A stretch of 64,000 bases of DNA from Chrysomallon squamiferum (taxonomy: Eukaryota; Mollusca; Gastropoda; Neomphalida; Peltospiridae): the NCBI GenBank assembly GCA_012295275.1, contig CM022676.1, positions 7,846,531 through 7,910,530 of the forward strand, written 5' to 3'. Made by a program: the position numbers and the translations under genes. This document shows positions 36,321-48,298 of the stretch, in pieces (within the stretch, counting starts at the first letter, position 1; every line of letters begins with the position of its first letter). The notes beneath the pieces were generated by a model. That model made no database searches. It saw only the letters and a list, made by a program, of their open reading frames with translations, and had not been told where the DNA came from.

Positions 36321-36640
36321 AGCCTTTTTTCTTGTCTGATTAGATCTCCACGTAGACAATATTCGGTGACGTCATCCGTCTTCGGGGTGCATGATGATTA
36401 CTCTCGGTCTAAAATAGCGTTCGTCGCGCTGAAAAGCGGTCACGTTTCAGTCAGCTGACCGTTACGTCACTGTTTAGGTCGTTTCGAACATGTCCGAAGA
36501 TTTCCGAGTCTGTCATTTTCTGATAGAGGTCTTGGATTTCGTCTTGTAGTGTATGTACAAGTAAATAGTACTTTTTATGCGCTACAAGCGAACTGCTGAA
36601 GTCAGTCGAGTGATTCTAGTATATTATAAATATTATTTTA
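36320..36640 (+). promoter_or_regulatory. Promoter-like block of head P2
   Basis: CRE palindrome TGACGTCA at 36,367-36,374, then CAGCTGACCGTTACGTCA. About 1 kb of R1-type composite repeat (36,655-37,610) separates it from its ETS-like site and signal exons. Confidence 0.5.
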
Positions 36641-36654
36641 CTGGGATTAAAACG

Positions 36655-36684
36655 GATTTAGATATATACTCAAAAAGTAAGAAT

Positions 36685-36733
<49 letters not shown>

Positions 36734-37610
36734 TCTTGTATAACCGAACAAAATAGAAAGAATATGCTACACAATAACTTGGCAGAAAGAGTGTATTGGG
36801 TTACATATTTTGTGCGCCGTCTTCCATCCATGGCTGGTTTTGAATAGAGTGGTAGAGTTACAATAAGAGTTAAAACGGGTCCGTGTTGTCTTGACAGAAA
36901 ATTACTAAACTTGACAAGTAGCCAAATTCAAAATGGCCGCCCTTTATCTCTTTGGGTTACATCTTGTGTGCGTCGTCTTTCACTGATGGCTGAATTTAAA
37001 TAGAGTGTAGAGTTACAAATATCACAGTAAAACGGATTCGTCTTGTCATGGCATCAGAAACAGAACTTGAGAAGCAGTCAAATTCAAAATGGCCGCACTT
37101 TATCTCTGTGTAGCACCCATTTTATTATTATATATCACTGACAATTTGCACAAAATTTATCATTAGTAAAAATGAACACAAACGCACACACACACATACA
37201 TACAAATGTACATATATACATACATACATATAAACATAAACGAACATACGCACATACACATATATTTACTTACCAACTTACATAGATAGGATACATACAA
37301 AAAAACAACAAACACGTTCAGCATACAAACATGCACACATATATACAGTCATACATACGCAACAACTTATCTACATACCTGCAAATACACAAATACATAT
37401 TTCTATAATATAAAATACCTACATACGTGCACATATACACCCAAGCATAAACCCCCGCCAAAAAACATAAAAACAAATAAACGTATTGAAGAAAATCAAG
37501 TATTCAAAATATAACGCTGTATGGCAAGTCTAAGAGCTGGCTTCAGTTCAGTGAATTTAATTTAATAATAAAAATGAAAAACAACCCAGAGGTTACTTTA
37601 TAAAGAATAA
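36655..37610 (+). repeat. Composite repeat with double R1
   Basis: (CA)n at 36,690-36,732, two R1 cores in tandem (about 36,775-36,955 and 36,955-37,170) and a TACA-rich part. It lies inside the 5' region of head P2, with TAAAACG on both sides (about 36,648 and 37,609). Confidence 0.65.
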
Positions 37611-37790
37611 AACGAATTTTCATTTTACTTGTGAAACAGGGAGTAAACCTGATAAGTTAGCAAAAATAAAATAAAAAAGATGTTGAAAATCATATTTATA
37701 TTAGCAGCAGACGAAAGAAGAAAACAGTGAAGAAAATAAAATATAATAAAAAACTATATTTTTATTAACGTGAAAACTAAAGTAAAGGAA

Positions 37791-38692
37791 ATGAGTTGTA
37801 ATATATTCTGTGTGTTCGTGTTACTGGGATGTGTGTAATAAAATATAATAAAAAACTTTATTTTTATTAACGTGAAAACTAAAATAAAGGAAATGAGTTG
37901 TAAGTTATTCTGTGTGTTCATGTTACTGGGATGTGTATTGTATGTACGTATTTTATATTCAGATTATTTTTCTCTATCCGAATTAATTTCATTTGATTGT
38001 TAAATCGCTGAAATCGCTTCTACATATTCCTGACGAATGTAAATTAAAAAGCATAATTGTGTGTTTCGAAATTTTGATATACATTTGTATTACGACACGA
38101 TACAGTAATATAATACAACATAACAAGACATGACAGTCTGTAACCTAACTGAATGTAACAGAATATAATACGTCTAAAATTATGTAACAGATCGTAACAA
38201 AGTAATAATAATGATGATAGTACTTCTACTACTACTACTAATAATAATAGTAATAAATAAAAAATATCATAAATTAGAAACAATGCAATTACATAAAAAT
38301 AATCTGATTTAATTTAATTTAATTATATTTTTATTTTATTTTATTTTATTTTATTTATTTATAATTTAAGGTCAGTATTATATGTTAACAATATCAGACA
38401 GATGTGCAGTTGTTGGATGACCTGTTACTTCTACTTGTCGAGAAATTCGTTCTCCAATTTTTTGTTCTATTATTGCTGGGTTTGTGAATAACACAGAATG
38501 CAAGATGCATGAACTAGATGGAAAAAGTCAGTGTCGTTTTCTTAATGAACATCCAGAAGAATACATTTTTTAACTGTCTTTTTGAACGAATCATTCTCAT
38601 AGTAAAGTCTGTCAAAATCAGTCAACATGAAACAGTATGGAGATATGATGAATATGGACGACGAAGCAATGAAATAAAACTTGAAGTGAGAG
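37791..38692 (+). pseudogene. Decayed receptor head P2
   Basis: Two signal-exon copies (ATG 37,791 ending in TAA; ATG 37,893 reading MSCKLFCVFMLLGCVLYV). Ig exon 38,371-38,692, 322 bases, carries the same one-base insertion (TTTTTTAACTG) as P1, P3 and P4. It keeps VTSTCREIRS, SQCRFLNE and TVWRYDEYG. No Ig, transmembrane or tail exons follow. Confidence 0.7.
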
Positions 38693-39129
38693 GTAAAATT
38701 AACTTTATTTTTAATATTATTACTATACGTATTGTATTTAAAAAAAAAAGAAGGAAAAAACAAAACAAGAAACAACAACAACAACAAGTTCGTCAATTTC
38801 GGTATGAAGCATTTACCTCATTTGCTTCAGTGTTGTTACGGCCATATATGTGTACTTTTATATATATGTGTGTCTGTATGTGTGCGTATGTGTATGTGTA
38901 CGTGAGCACACATGTAGAATCATACGTTCTTTTATAGATAATTACATATTTACAAATACTTAGGCAGTGAGTTGGATGGACGGATGGATGGGCAGAATGA
39001 TGGAAAGAATGAAAGAAACAAATGAACACTGGCAGAGTATTGTCTACGTGCAAAGTCTAACGAGACGTAAATAAGACAAAGAACAATCTAACCCTAAAAT
39101 ACATATTACTAATTTGCCAGTGACAGGTT

Positions 39130-39730
39130 TCCCACGTAAATAGATGCACGTGAAAATTACAAAAGACAAAGAAAGGAATACGACGTGGGAAGCGATGATT
39201 ACCTGCGATTACTGAAAAACCTTTTGACATAAAAAATTAGATCCACGCAAAATTATAAAAAAAACAAAGAACGGCGTGCTTCGTGGTAGAATATAAAATC
39301 TGATAATACATATTTGCCAGTGCAACGGTTAACACAAAACAATAGATACACGCAACCATTACAAATGACAAAGGACGACGTACGACGTGGGAAGCGATGA
39401 TTACCCCCGATTACTGACCAGCCTTTTTTCTTGTCTGATTAGATCTCCACGTAGACAATATTCGGTGACGTCATCCGTCTTCGGGGTGCATGATGATTAC
39501 TCTCGGTCTAAAATAGCGTTCGTGGCGCTGAAAAGCGGCCACGTTTCAGTCAGCTGACCGTTACGTCACTGTTTAGGTCGTTTCGAACATGTCCGAAGAT
39601 TTCCGAGTCTGTCATTTTCTGACAGAGGTCTTGGATTTCGTCTTATCGTGTATGTACAAGTAAATAGTACTTTTTATACGCTACCAGCGAACTGCTGAAG
39701 TCAGTCGAGTGGTTCTAGTATATTATAGAT
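39130..39730 (+). promoter_or_regulatory. Minisatellite plus promoter-like block
   Basis: Third copy, nearly identical to 36,030-36,640, with TGACGTCA at 39,466-39,473. It leads into a composite repeat, but no signal or Ig exon follows before the island. Confidence 0.5.
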
Positions 39731-39739
39731 ATTATTTTA

Positions 39740-40410
39740 CTAGGATTAAAACGGATTTAGATATGTACTCAAAAAGTAAGAATACAGCACACACACACAC
39801 ACAGACACACACACACTCACATTCTTGTATAACCGAACAAAATAGAAAGAATATGCTACACAATAACTTGGCAGAAAGAGTGTATTGGGTTACATATTTT
39901 GTGCGCCGTCTTCCATCCATGGCTGGTTTTGAATAGAGTGGTAGAGTTACAATAAGAGTTAAAACGGGTCCGTATTGTCATGACAGAACATTACTAAACT
40001 TGACAAGTAGCCAAATTCAAAATGGCCGCCCTTTATCTCTTTGGGTTACACCTTTTGTGCGTCGTCTTTCACTGAGTGTAGAGTTACAAATATCAGAATA
40101 AAATGGATTCGTCTTGTCTTGGCATCAGAAACAGAACTTGAGAAGCAGCCAAATTCAAAATGGCCGCCCTTTATCTCTTTGCAGCACTCATTTTATTATT
40201 AAATATCACTGACAATTTGTACAAAATTTCTCATTATTAAAAATGAACATAAACGAACATACGCACATACACATATATTTACTTACCTACTTACATAGAT
40301 AGGATACATACAAAAAACAACAAACACGTTCAGCATACAAACATGCACACATATATACAGTCATACATACGCAACAACTTATCTACATACCTGCAAATAC
40401 ACAAATACAT
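39740..40410 (+). repeat. Composite repeat with double R1
   Basis: (CA)n at 39,788-39,820 and R1 cores at about 39,850-40,035 and 40,035-40,250. The unit is cut off at about 40,412 by the island. Confidence 0.7.
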
Positions 40411-40412
40411 AT

Positions 40413-40525
40413 TTCAATATAATTTAATGTTTCGCATCGTACGTAAATAAAGCAGCATTTCTCTACGTAGACAATATAAAACGTTTTTCATATTTTTTCT
40501 CTATCGATTTTTGTAGTCGCGCCAT
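40413..40525 (+). repeat. Direct repeat, left border of island
   Basis: 'taatttaatgtttcgcatcg' plus about 85 more bases match 44,217-44,325. Confidence 0.65.
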
Positions 40526-40779
40526 ACATAGATATTCATATACATAATGGAAAGAGGTATGGAAGCTTCATCGCTTATCTGTGAAACGGCGAAATTATAT
40601 AGAACTATGAAACAAAACATCGTAAGGCATTGTAAGGATCAACAACGTTACTTTACTACTTTTCAGGCATATATTAGTGTGAATTTAGCGTCAGAAATCC
40701 TAATTTCTTTCTGCAAATTTCACTGATTTTCTGTTTGTTTTTCTCACTTACTGTTACCTGCACCTACACACACTTGGAT

Positions 40780-42555
40780 AACGGAAATTACTTTAAGTTA
40801 TCTAAATTTTAATTTAAACCGGAGCTGTACATTAAAGCGTTGTTGCTATAATGTATTTATTTATTTATATATTATTTATTTATTTTATAAAAAAGAAAGT
40901 AAATAGAATAAAATAAAACGAAATAGAATAAAACAATAACAAAATATTGTTCTTCAAATCCGTTTAATAGTTATAACAACTTAATTGTCTGAGGGGAATA
41001 ACTCCAATTAAAACAATACATAAGAACTAAGACAGAGTTATTCCTCTGAGACCGTTAACTTGTACTTTAAACGGAATTTGCATAATAATGCATTTTCCCT
41101 ATAATTTATTTATTTATTTGTATAGAAAAAGAAATTTAAATAATATAAAATGAAACGAAACAGATTAAAACAATAACAAGATATTCTCCACGTCCGTATA
41201 ATAGCGTTATAACAAGTTTGCGGTGTAAGAGGAATAACTGTACTTAAGCTAATAAATAAGAACTAAAACAGAGTTATTCCTCTTAGTTAACATGTACTTT
41301 AAACAGCATCTGCACAATAGAGCATTGTTGCTATAATTTATTTATTTATCTATTTAATTTATCAAAAAGAAATTTAAAATAAATAAAATAAAACCAAACA
41401 GTATAAAATAATAACAAGATATTGTTCTTCAGGTCCGTTTAGTAGAGTCAGAACACGTTAACGGTCTAAGTGGAATAACTATATTTAAAATAATAAATAA
41501 GAACTAAAACAAAACAGAGTTATTCCCCTTGGACCGTTAACTTGTACTTTAAATCGCATCGGCACAGTAAAGTATTATCCTTGTAATTTATTTATTTATT
41601 TATTATTTATTAACTATTATTCTAATTTAAATTTATTTTATGAAAAAAGAAATTTAAATAAAATGAAATAAAACGAAATAGAATAAAAGTAAAAAGATAA
41701 TATTGTGCAGATACGTTTTCATGCAGTCGTAACAAGTTAACGGTGAAAGGGGAACAACTCTATTTAAGATAATAAATAAGAACTAAAACAGAGATATTCC
41801 TCTTAGACCGTTAATTATACTTTAAACCGCATCTGCACAATAAAGGCTTGTTGTTGTGATTATTTTTATTTATTTATTATTTATTTTATAAAAAAGATAA
41901 AATAAAATAAAATAAAATAAAACAGAACGAAATAAACAATAGCATTAAATTGTTGTGTAAATGTCTTTAATAGAGTTGTGACAAGTTAAAGGGAATAACT
42001 CTATTTAAAATAATACGTAACAACTAAAATAGAGTTATTCCTCTTAGTCCGTTAATTATACTCTAAAGCGCATTTGCACAGTAAATGATTGTTGTTGTAA
42101 TTGATTTATTTGTTAGCTTGTTTATTTGTTTATTTATTTATTTATTTTATAAAAAAGAAATTAAATTAAAGGAAAATAAAAAATAAGTAAAACAACAACA
42201 ATAAAATGTTGTGCAAATTGTTTTCAAAGAGTTATCACATGTTAATAGTCTTAGGGGAATAACTCCATTTAAAATGATACTTTTGAACTAAAACAGAGTT
42301 ATTCCTCTCAGACCGTTATCTGTACAATAAACCGTATGTGGATAATAAAGCATTGTTGTTGTAATTTATTTATTTATTTATTTTCTAAGAAAGAATTGAA
42401 ATAAAATAAAATAAAACAAAATCAAATAAACAATAGCAATTAATTGTTCTGTAGATGGGTGTAATATAATTGTGACAAGTTGATGGTCTAAGAGGAATAA
42501 CTCTAATATTATAAATAAATAAAATAATTAATTAAGGGAAATAACTTTAACATTA
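40780..42555. repeat. Satellite of ~240-270-bp units, each with a dyad
   Basis: Seven units. Each holds arms 'gtctaagaggaataactct' and 'agagttattcctcttagac' around a loop of about 30 bases with 'aataaataagaactaaaa'. The spacer carries (TTTA)n on one side and AAATAAAAT on the other. Right arms lie near 41,033, 41,271, 41,515, 41,787, 42,030 and 42,295. The last unit is degenerate. No coding potential. Confidence 0.8.
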
Positions 42556-42649
42556 AAACTTTAAGTCACTGAGCATTTGCCTTCTGCGCCATTTTTAAAC
42601 TTTTATGTAATATTATGATTAGGCTTAGTTTCGTTTATATAAAATAAAA

Positions 42650-42696
42650 TAAAAAATAAGTTAATAAATAAATAAGTAAATAAATAAATAAGTAAG

Positions 42697-42767
<71 letters not shown>

Positions 42768-42770
42768 GTT
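42650..42770. repeat. (AAAT)n array
   Basis: Long tetranucleotide run at the end of the satellite. Confidence 0.9.
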
Positions 42771-42779
42771 TCCAATTTA

Positions 42780-44216
42780 CTTCCACAGATGACATCTGCT
42801 GAAACTTAGATAGCATGAAAAGGATGTTTTATATATTTATTTTAATTTTAAATGTGTCTTTAATTTCTTATTTTATTTTGATAACAGTCTCAATATTGTT
42901 TAACTATCGAGTGCAAGTATATTTTGCCATTTGTCTCTTGTAGACTGTTTCATTATTTTCCCAAAGATCCACCGAATTTACCGTTCTAACATGCGCAATA
43001 AATTTCAGCCATTGTCAGGGACGGCACCAGACTATCTGGTGCACTAGGCTAGGTTAGATTCTGGCACCCCCAGGAAAATATCTGTTTGAGAAAACTGGAT
43101 CTTCTGCTGTAGGCCAAGGATGTTCTATATAGATGTTTCGTGATCTTTTCGTCTTCAAATAAACTGTATTGGTTTGGTGATTGCTGTTGCTGGTGAGGTA
43201 GCATAGATTTAAGTTTGTTGTCTGGACTGTTCTGCTTGGTCTTGTTTGTTTTTAGCTGTGTCGTGATCTGTTCATTCTGAAGAAAGTTGTTTGATACTCA
43301 GATTCAGTGGCAACTCAGTAACCAGCGCTTTGAAGCAGAATGATTTAAACAATGAACACCATCCCTATTTTCATCAGATTCTGAACTATCAAGTAGAGAC
43401 TAATCTAAATTTCCGCGACCAAAACATTTTCATTTTCAAGTATGTGTGGTATGTCATGGACCTCTTACCTATGTTATTGACTAAAATAATTAATAAATAA
43501 TAATATTACAACAACATTTCCTCCGCATACAATATTTTCACTTGCACCCCTCAAAAGTGTGCTTCGTTATTGTAATCGATAGACTTGTCTGGGATATTCT
43601 GATGAAGAAATTACTAGTCTTACACATTACATTTATAACAACCAAAAGAAACGGAAGAGGTGGAGGAGGAAAACACAAATTAATTAATGTAATCACTTAC
43701 ATCTGTACACTTTTACAACTCTGAATACACAAGCGTTACAAAGATATGACTTCTGAATAAAACAATAAATTTACCTCTTTTGTACCTTTTCTTTTATTTT
43801 CATTTTTGCCCTCTTTTGAAACTAGAAATACACAGCAGATGTAAATAGTTCATTTTACAGACTTAAAAGTTATTCAGGAAGAGGAATCATTAAGAAAAGA
43901 AAGATTTCCATATTGTTGCTTTTTTAAACAATGGTTAAAGTGATAGAAAATGGAATAAAAGAATTGTGAGCAAGAAGATAGAACGGGAAATAGGACAAGG
44001 GATGTAATAAAAGCAGGTAATGTAACTACTAAACTAGTGTGTGCTGTTGTTTTGTTCATTATGTTATGTTTCTTTATCTTATAGTAGGTTTGTTTCTGTT
44101 TCCTCTTATATATATATATATATATATATCTTCTAACATACACGCACATTCATATACATATACACATACATCACTATTTTTCTTTGACACAGTAAATAAA
44201 AGTTTCAGTTCTCTTA
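42780..44216. other. Unique-looking island sequence
   Basis: No paralogue elsewhere in the window and no recognisable exon. 43,016-43,075 (cagggacggcaccaga, ctggcacccccag) is relatively GC-rich and looks like the end of a DNA transposon of hAT style, but no partner end was found. The short ORF at 43,291-43,500 has no recognisable motif. Confidence 0.4.
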
Positions 44217-44400
44217 TAATTTAATGTTTCGCATCGTACCTAAATAAAGCAAGGTTTCTCTACACAATAAATAACGTTTTTCATTTTTTTTCTGTATAGA
44301 TTTTTATAGTTCGGCCATTCTGATTTAACATACATCTCATTTTTTTTTTGTAATTCTCTGTTTATCTGTAACTCTGGATATGTCCATGTATTTCTCTGTC
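44217..44400 (+). repeat. Direct repeat, right border of island
   Basis: Second copy of 40,413-40,525. It runs on into 'ccattctgatttaacataca', which matches the gene 2 intron near 23,270. Confidence 0.65.
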
Positions 44401-44533
44401 TGATATATGTGTATATGTGGATACGTACAAATGCAGACAAGCGCACGTACAACCACAAACGTACAAACAATAACATAAATACGTAAACACACATTAATAC
44501 ATATAAACACATGTATAGATACACCTGTACATA

Positions 44534-44672
<139 letters not shown>

Positions 44673-45004
44673 ACAGAAACGCTCGCACATTAACACATAC
44701 ACTTAAAAACGAAACATCAAGACATCCGACATAAAACTGGCGATACTAAGTATTTCACCAGACTTTCTGAAACTCTGGATAAATAGTCTTAATTTCGTTG
44801 ATTGATTTATTACCTGTGTGACAATGTAACGAAAAGCAGATATTGTACTGCAGTACACATTAATACAGTGCCTTCAAACGGGAATAAAAAACGGTGATAA
44901 TAATATAATTTAAAGTTTTATCAAACAATATAATGAGATACTTTACAATATAATATAATATTGCACGATATGATATCGTAAGAACACAATAGAAAAAATA
45001 CTGT

Positions 45005-45560
45005 AACTTGGCAGAAAGATTATTAGGTATTTTGAATTATATGTTTGTGCGTGTTCTGTCCTCCATGGCTGGTTTTGAATAGAGTGATAGGGTCACAACA
45101 TACCACAGTAAAACTGACCTAATCATGCCATGCGGTAAGTGTCAAAACTTGATAAGCAGCCAAATTCAAAATGGCCGCGCTTTATCTCTTTGCAGCACCC
45201 AGTTTATTATGAAATATCACCTGAGAATTTGAACAAACATTTCTCTTTATTAAAAATGAACACAGTCGCACACACACACACACAGACACATACACACACA
45301 AATGTACACACATATAAATATAAACGAACATACACACATACACATATTTTCTTACCTACTTATTTACAGGTACATAGAAAAAAAAACACCTTCAGCTTAC
45401 ATACATACATACGTAACAACAAATCTACATACTAACTGCTATAATATAAAATACGCACATACGTACATATATACACACATTATCACCCCCCTCCCCAAGC
45501 CCCCCCAAAAACAAACAAAAGTACTGTACAAAATCAATTATTCAAAATATAACCCTGTAT
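45005..45560 (+). repeat. R1 copy and TACA-rich part
   Basis: R1 at about 45,005-45,270, then CA/TACA tracts and the 'caaaatataac' end of the composite repeat. Confidence 0.7.
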
Positions 45561-45709
45561 GACAAGTCTTAGGGCCGTGTTTAGGTTGCTGGGTTCAGTT
45601 CATTTAGATTTAGTTTATTAATAAAAATGTACAACAATCCAGAAGCTAATTTATAAAGAATAAAATGGGTTTTCATTTTACTTGTGAAACAGGCAGTAAA
45701 CCTGATATG

Positions 45710-45711
<2 letters not shown>

Positions 45712-45743
<32 letters not shown>

Positions 45744-45785
45744 AAAAAAAAAAAAATAATAAAAAAAAAAAAATAAAATAAAATG
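45712..45785. repeat. Poly(A) tract
   Basis: About 70 A-rich bases between a CAGGCAGTA (decayed ETS-like site, 45,690-45,698) and the following signal-exon fossil. Confidence 0.85.
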
Positions 45786-45907
45786 AAGAATATGAAAGCC
45801 TTGAAAGTTATATTTATATTAACAGCAGTCGAAAGAAGAAAGCAGTGAATAAAATAAAATATAAGTAAAACTATATTTTTATTAACGTGAAAACTAAAAT
45901 AAAGGAA

Positions 45908-45965
45908 ACGAGTTGTAAGTTATTCTGCGTGCTCGTGTTACTGGGATGTGTATTGTACGTACAAG
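45908..45965 (+). pseudogene. Decayed signal-peptide exon (ACG start)
   Basis: The full 58-base signal exon SCKLFCVLVLLGCVLYVQG is kept with its CAAG/GT donor, but the start codon is ACG. The following sequence is not an intron of the family but the upstream minisatellite, so the exon is cut from its gene. Confidence 0.7.
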
Positions 45966-46039
45966 GTCGACGCAAAATGACAAAAGACAAAGAACGGTGT
46001 GCTTCGTGGGAAGCGATGATTACCACCGATTACTGAGCA

Positions 46040-46430
46040 GAGTTTTTTCTTGTCTGATTAGCCTCTGCACGTGGACAGTATTCGGTGACGTCGTCCGCCT
46101 TCGGGGTTCGTGCGAATGGCGTGTAAAGCGATGATTATTCATGGTCTAAAATAGTGTTCGTCGCGCTAGAAAGCGGTCACGTGCTAGTCAGCTGACCGTT
46201 ACGTCACTATTTAGACATGTCCGAAGATTTCCGAGTTGGTCGTTTTATGAGTGGGTCTTGGATTTCTTCTTGTAGTACGTGTATGTACGAATAAGAATAA
46301 GCTTAAAGGTACCAGCGAACTGCTGAAGTCAGTTGAGTGGATTTCCAGATTGTAGATGTTATTTTAGAAAGTATAAAACGGGTATTTTTTTCTTGTGAAA
46401 CAGGAAGTAAACGTGGTAACCTAGCAAGAG
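46040..46430 (+). promoter_or_regulatory. Promoter-like block of gene 3
   Basis: The only plus-strand copy still joined directly to its signal exon. TGACGTCG at 46,086-46,093 has one mismatch to the CRE palindrome. CAGCTGACCGTTACGTCA follows, and CAGGAAGTAAACG (46,401-46,413) keeps the ETS-like core. Confidence 0.5.
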
Positions 46431-46516
46431 AAAAGTAAACAAGGAAGAATTTAAAAGAGAAAGACAGTGAAGTAACTTTTTTTTATATTAACAGGAATGA
46501 AAACAAGAAGATAGTG

Positions 46517-46547
<31 letters not shown>

Positions 46548-46647
46548 TTAAAATAAAACAACAACAACAACAATAACAACAAACTATTAATAATAACAGT
46601 AATAAAACTAGTTTTTGTGAACGGAAGTGAAAACTAAAATAGTGGAA

Positions 46648-46705
46648 ATGAGTTGTAAGTTATTCTGTGTGTTCGTGTTACTGGGATATGTATTGTACGT
46701 ACAAG
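46648..46705 (+). CDS. Gene 3 signal-peptide exon
   Basis: MSCKLFCVFVLLGYVLYVQ then G over the intron; donor CAAG/GTATGT. It is the best preserved signal exon on the plus strand. Confidence 0.75.
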
Positions 46706-46951
46706 GTATGTATTTGATATTCTTTCTTTCTTTTATTTCTTTCTTTATTATTATTATTTGTTTGTTATTGATTTAAATGTGAAATCTGGGTGGACTTGCC
46801 GCCGTTTTTGAATGACTAATGTAAAATGAAATGTTTAACTGCCAGTTCAACTCTTTAAAATATGTTTAGGAAAATATTAACATAATAACATGATACAATC
46901 GATAATCCTTAAAAAAACACACACATGTAGCATAATACATACACAAATGAA

Positions 46952-46998
<47 letters not shown>

Positions 46999-48252
46999 TT
47001 AACTACCTACCCATGTACATACATGCAGACATAGAGATACACATAACCTATAAGGTATTTATTTTTTTATTCAGGTTATGTATCTGTCTGAGTTAATGTC
47101 ATTTAGTAAGTGTGAAATCTGGGTGGGGGTCGACATTATGTATCGCTGACTAATGTCAAATGAAAAATGTGTAATTGTGTGATTTGAACTTTAGAAGTAT
47201 ATCTGCATTAAAACATCTATGCCATTATATGACGACATAATATAACATAAAATTACAATCCATAAAACAGCGTAACGTAACATAATCTAACGTAATGTAA
47301 TACAAAGTAAACTTCTGTAATAAAGTATAATAATAATAATAATAACAATAATAATAATAATAATAGTTTCTATAATTTAATTTAATTTAACTTTAACTTT
47401 ATTTTTAATTTTTTTTTTAAATCCTTTTTTAATTTAAACTTTGAAGTTTTATTATTATTATTATTATTATTTTTTAATTTATGTTTTTTTTAATCATTAT
47501 TCTAAACTGAAGGTCAGGGTTACACATTAACAGCATCAGACAGATATGGAGTTGTTGGATCACAATTTACTTTGACCTGTCGAGCAGGTCCTGCTGATGT
47601 ATTTAGCTGGTTTGTGAATGACGCAGTATACTCTATGGATGGACAAGTACGTGGTTACTGTCGTTGGTTCGGGGCACATCCAAAAGATTATTTGTATAAC
47701 TGTTCGAATGGAGTAAGGACTCTGACAATAAAATCTGTCAAACTCAGTCAACAAGGAACAGTGTGGAGATGTGGTGATGATGTACCACGCAGCAATGAAA
47801 TAAAACTGGAAGTGAGAGGTAAAAATCAGTTTTATTACTGTCATTCTAGGACATATGTAGTGCTAATGATATCTAAAAAAAAAAAAAAAAAAAATTCAAT
47901 AAAACAAAACAGTACTATAACTCACATGTTTTATCAGTTTTATTTTGTAATTATCATTCTAGGAATTATATTCTTTTAATGCTTTCTAAACTAAACATCT
48001 CAGTAGAACAAAATAATACTTGAAATCAGAGGTCAAATACCTTTATCAAAATCAAATACTTTGATAATTACAGAAGACAAGAATTATTAATATATTTTAA
48101 CATTTAACTAAGTTTATATTCTTAAATGAAATAATTTCCAACCAAATTATAAGATTAAACAGATCGTACGTATACGCTAACTTACGTATATGAAGATACA
48201 TCTTTAAAATGATACATGTGTACATATCAAGATTTAGTTTTTTATTTTGATA

Positions 48253-48298
<46 letters not shown>

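Noticed and set aside
43016-43075. hAT transposon end
   Set aside because: 'cagggacggcacc' resembles hAT-type ends, but no inverted partner or transposase was found, so it is not annotated as an element.
43291-43500. Short ORF in the island as a possible gene
   Set aside because: No recognisable domain, no splice context and no paralogue; 69 residues is within chance for an AT-rich region.
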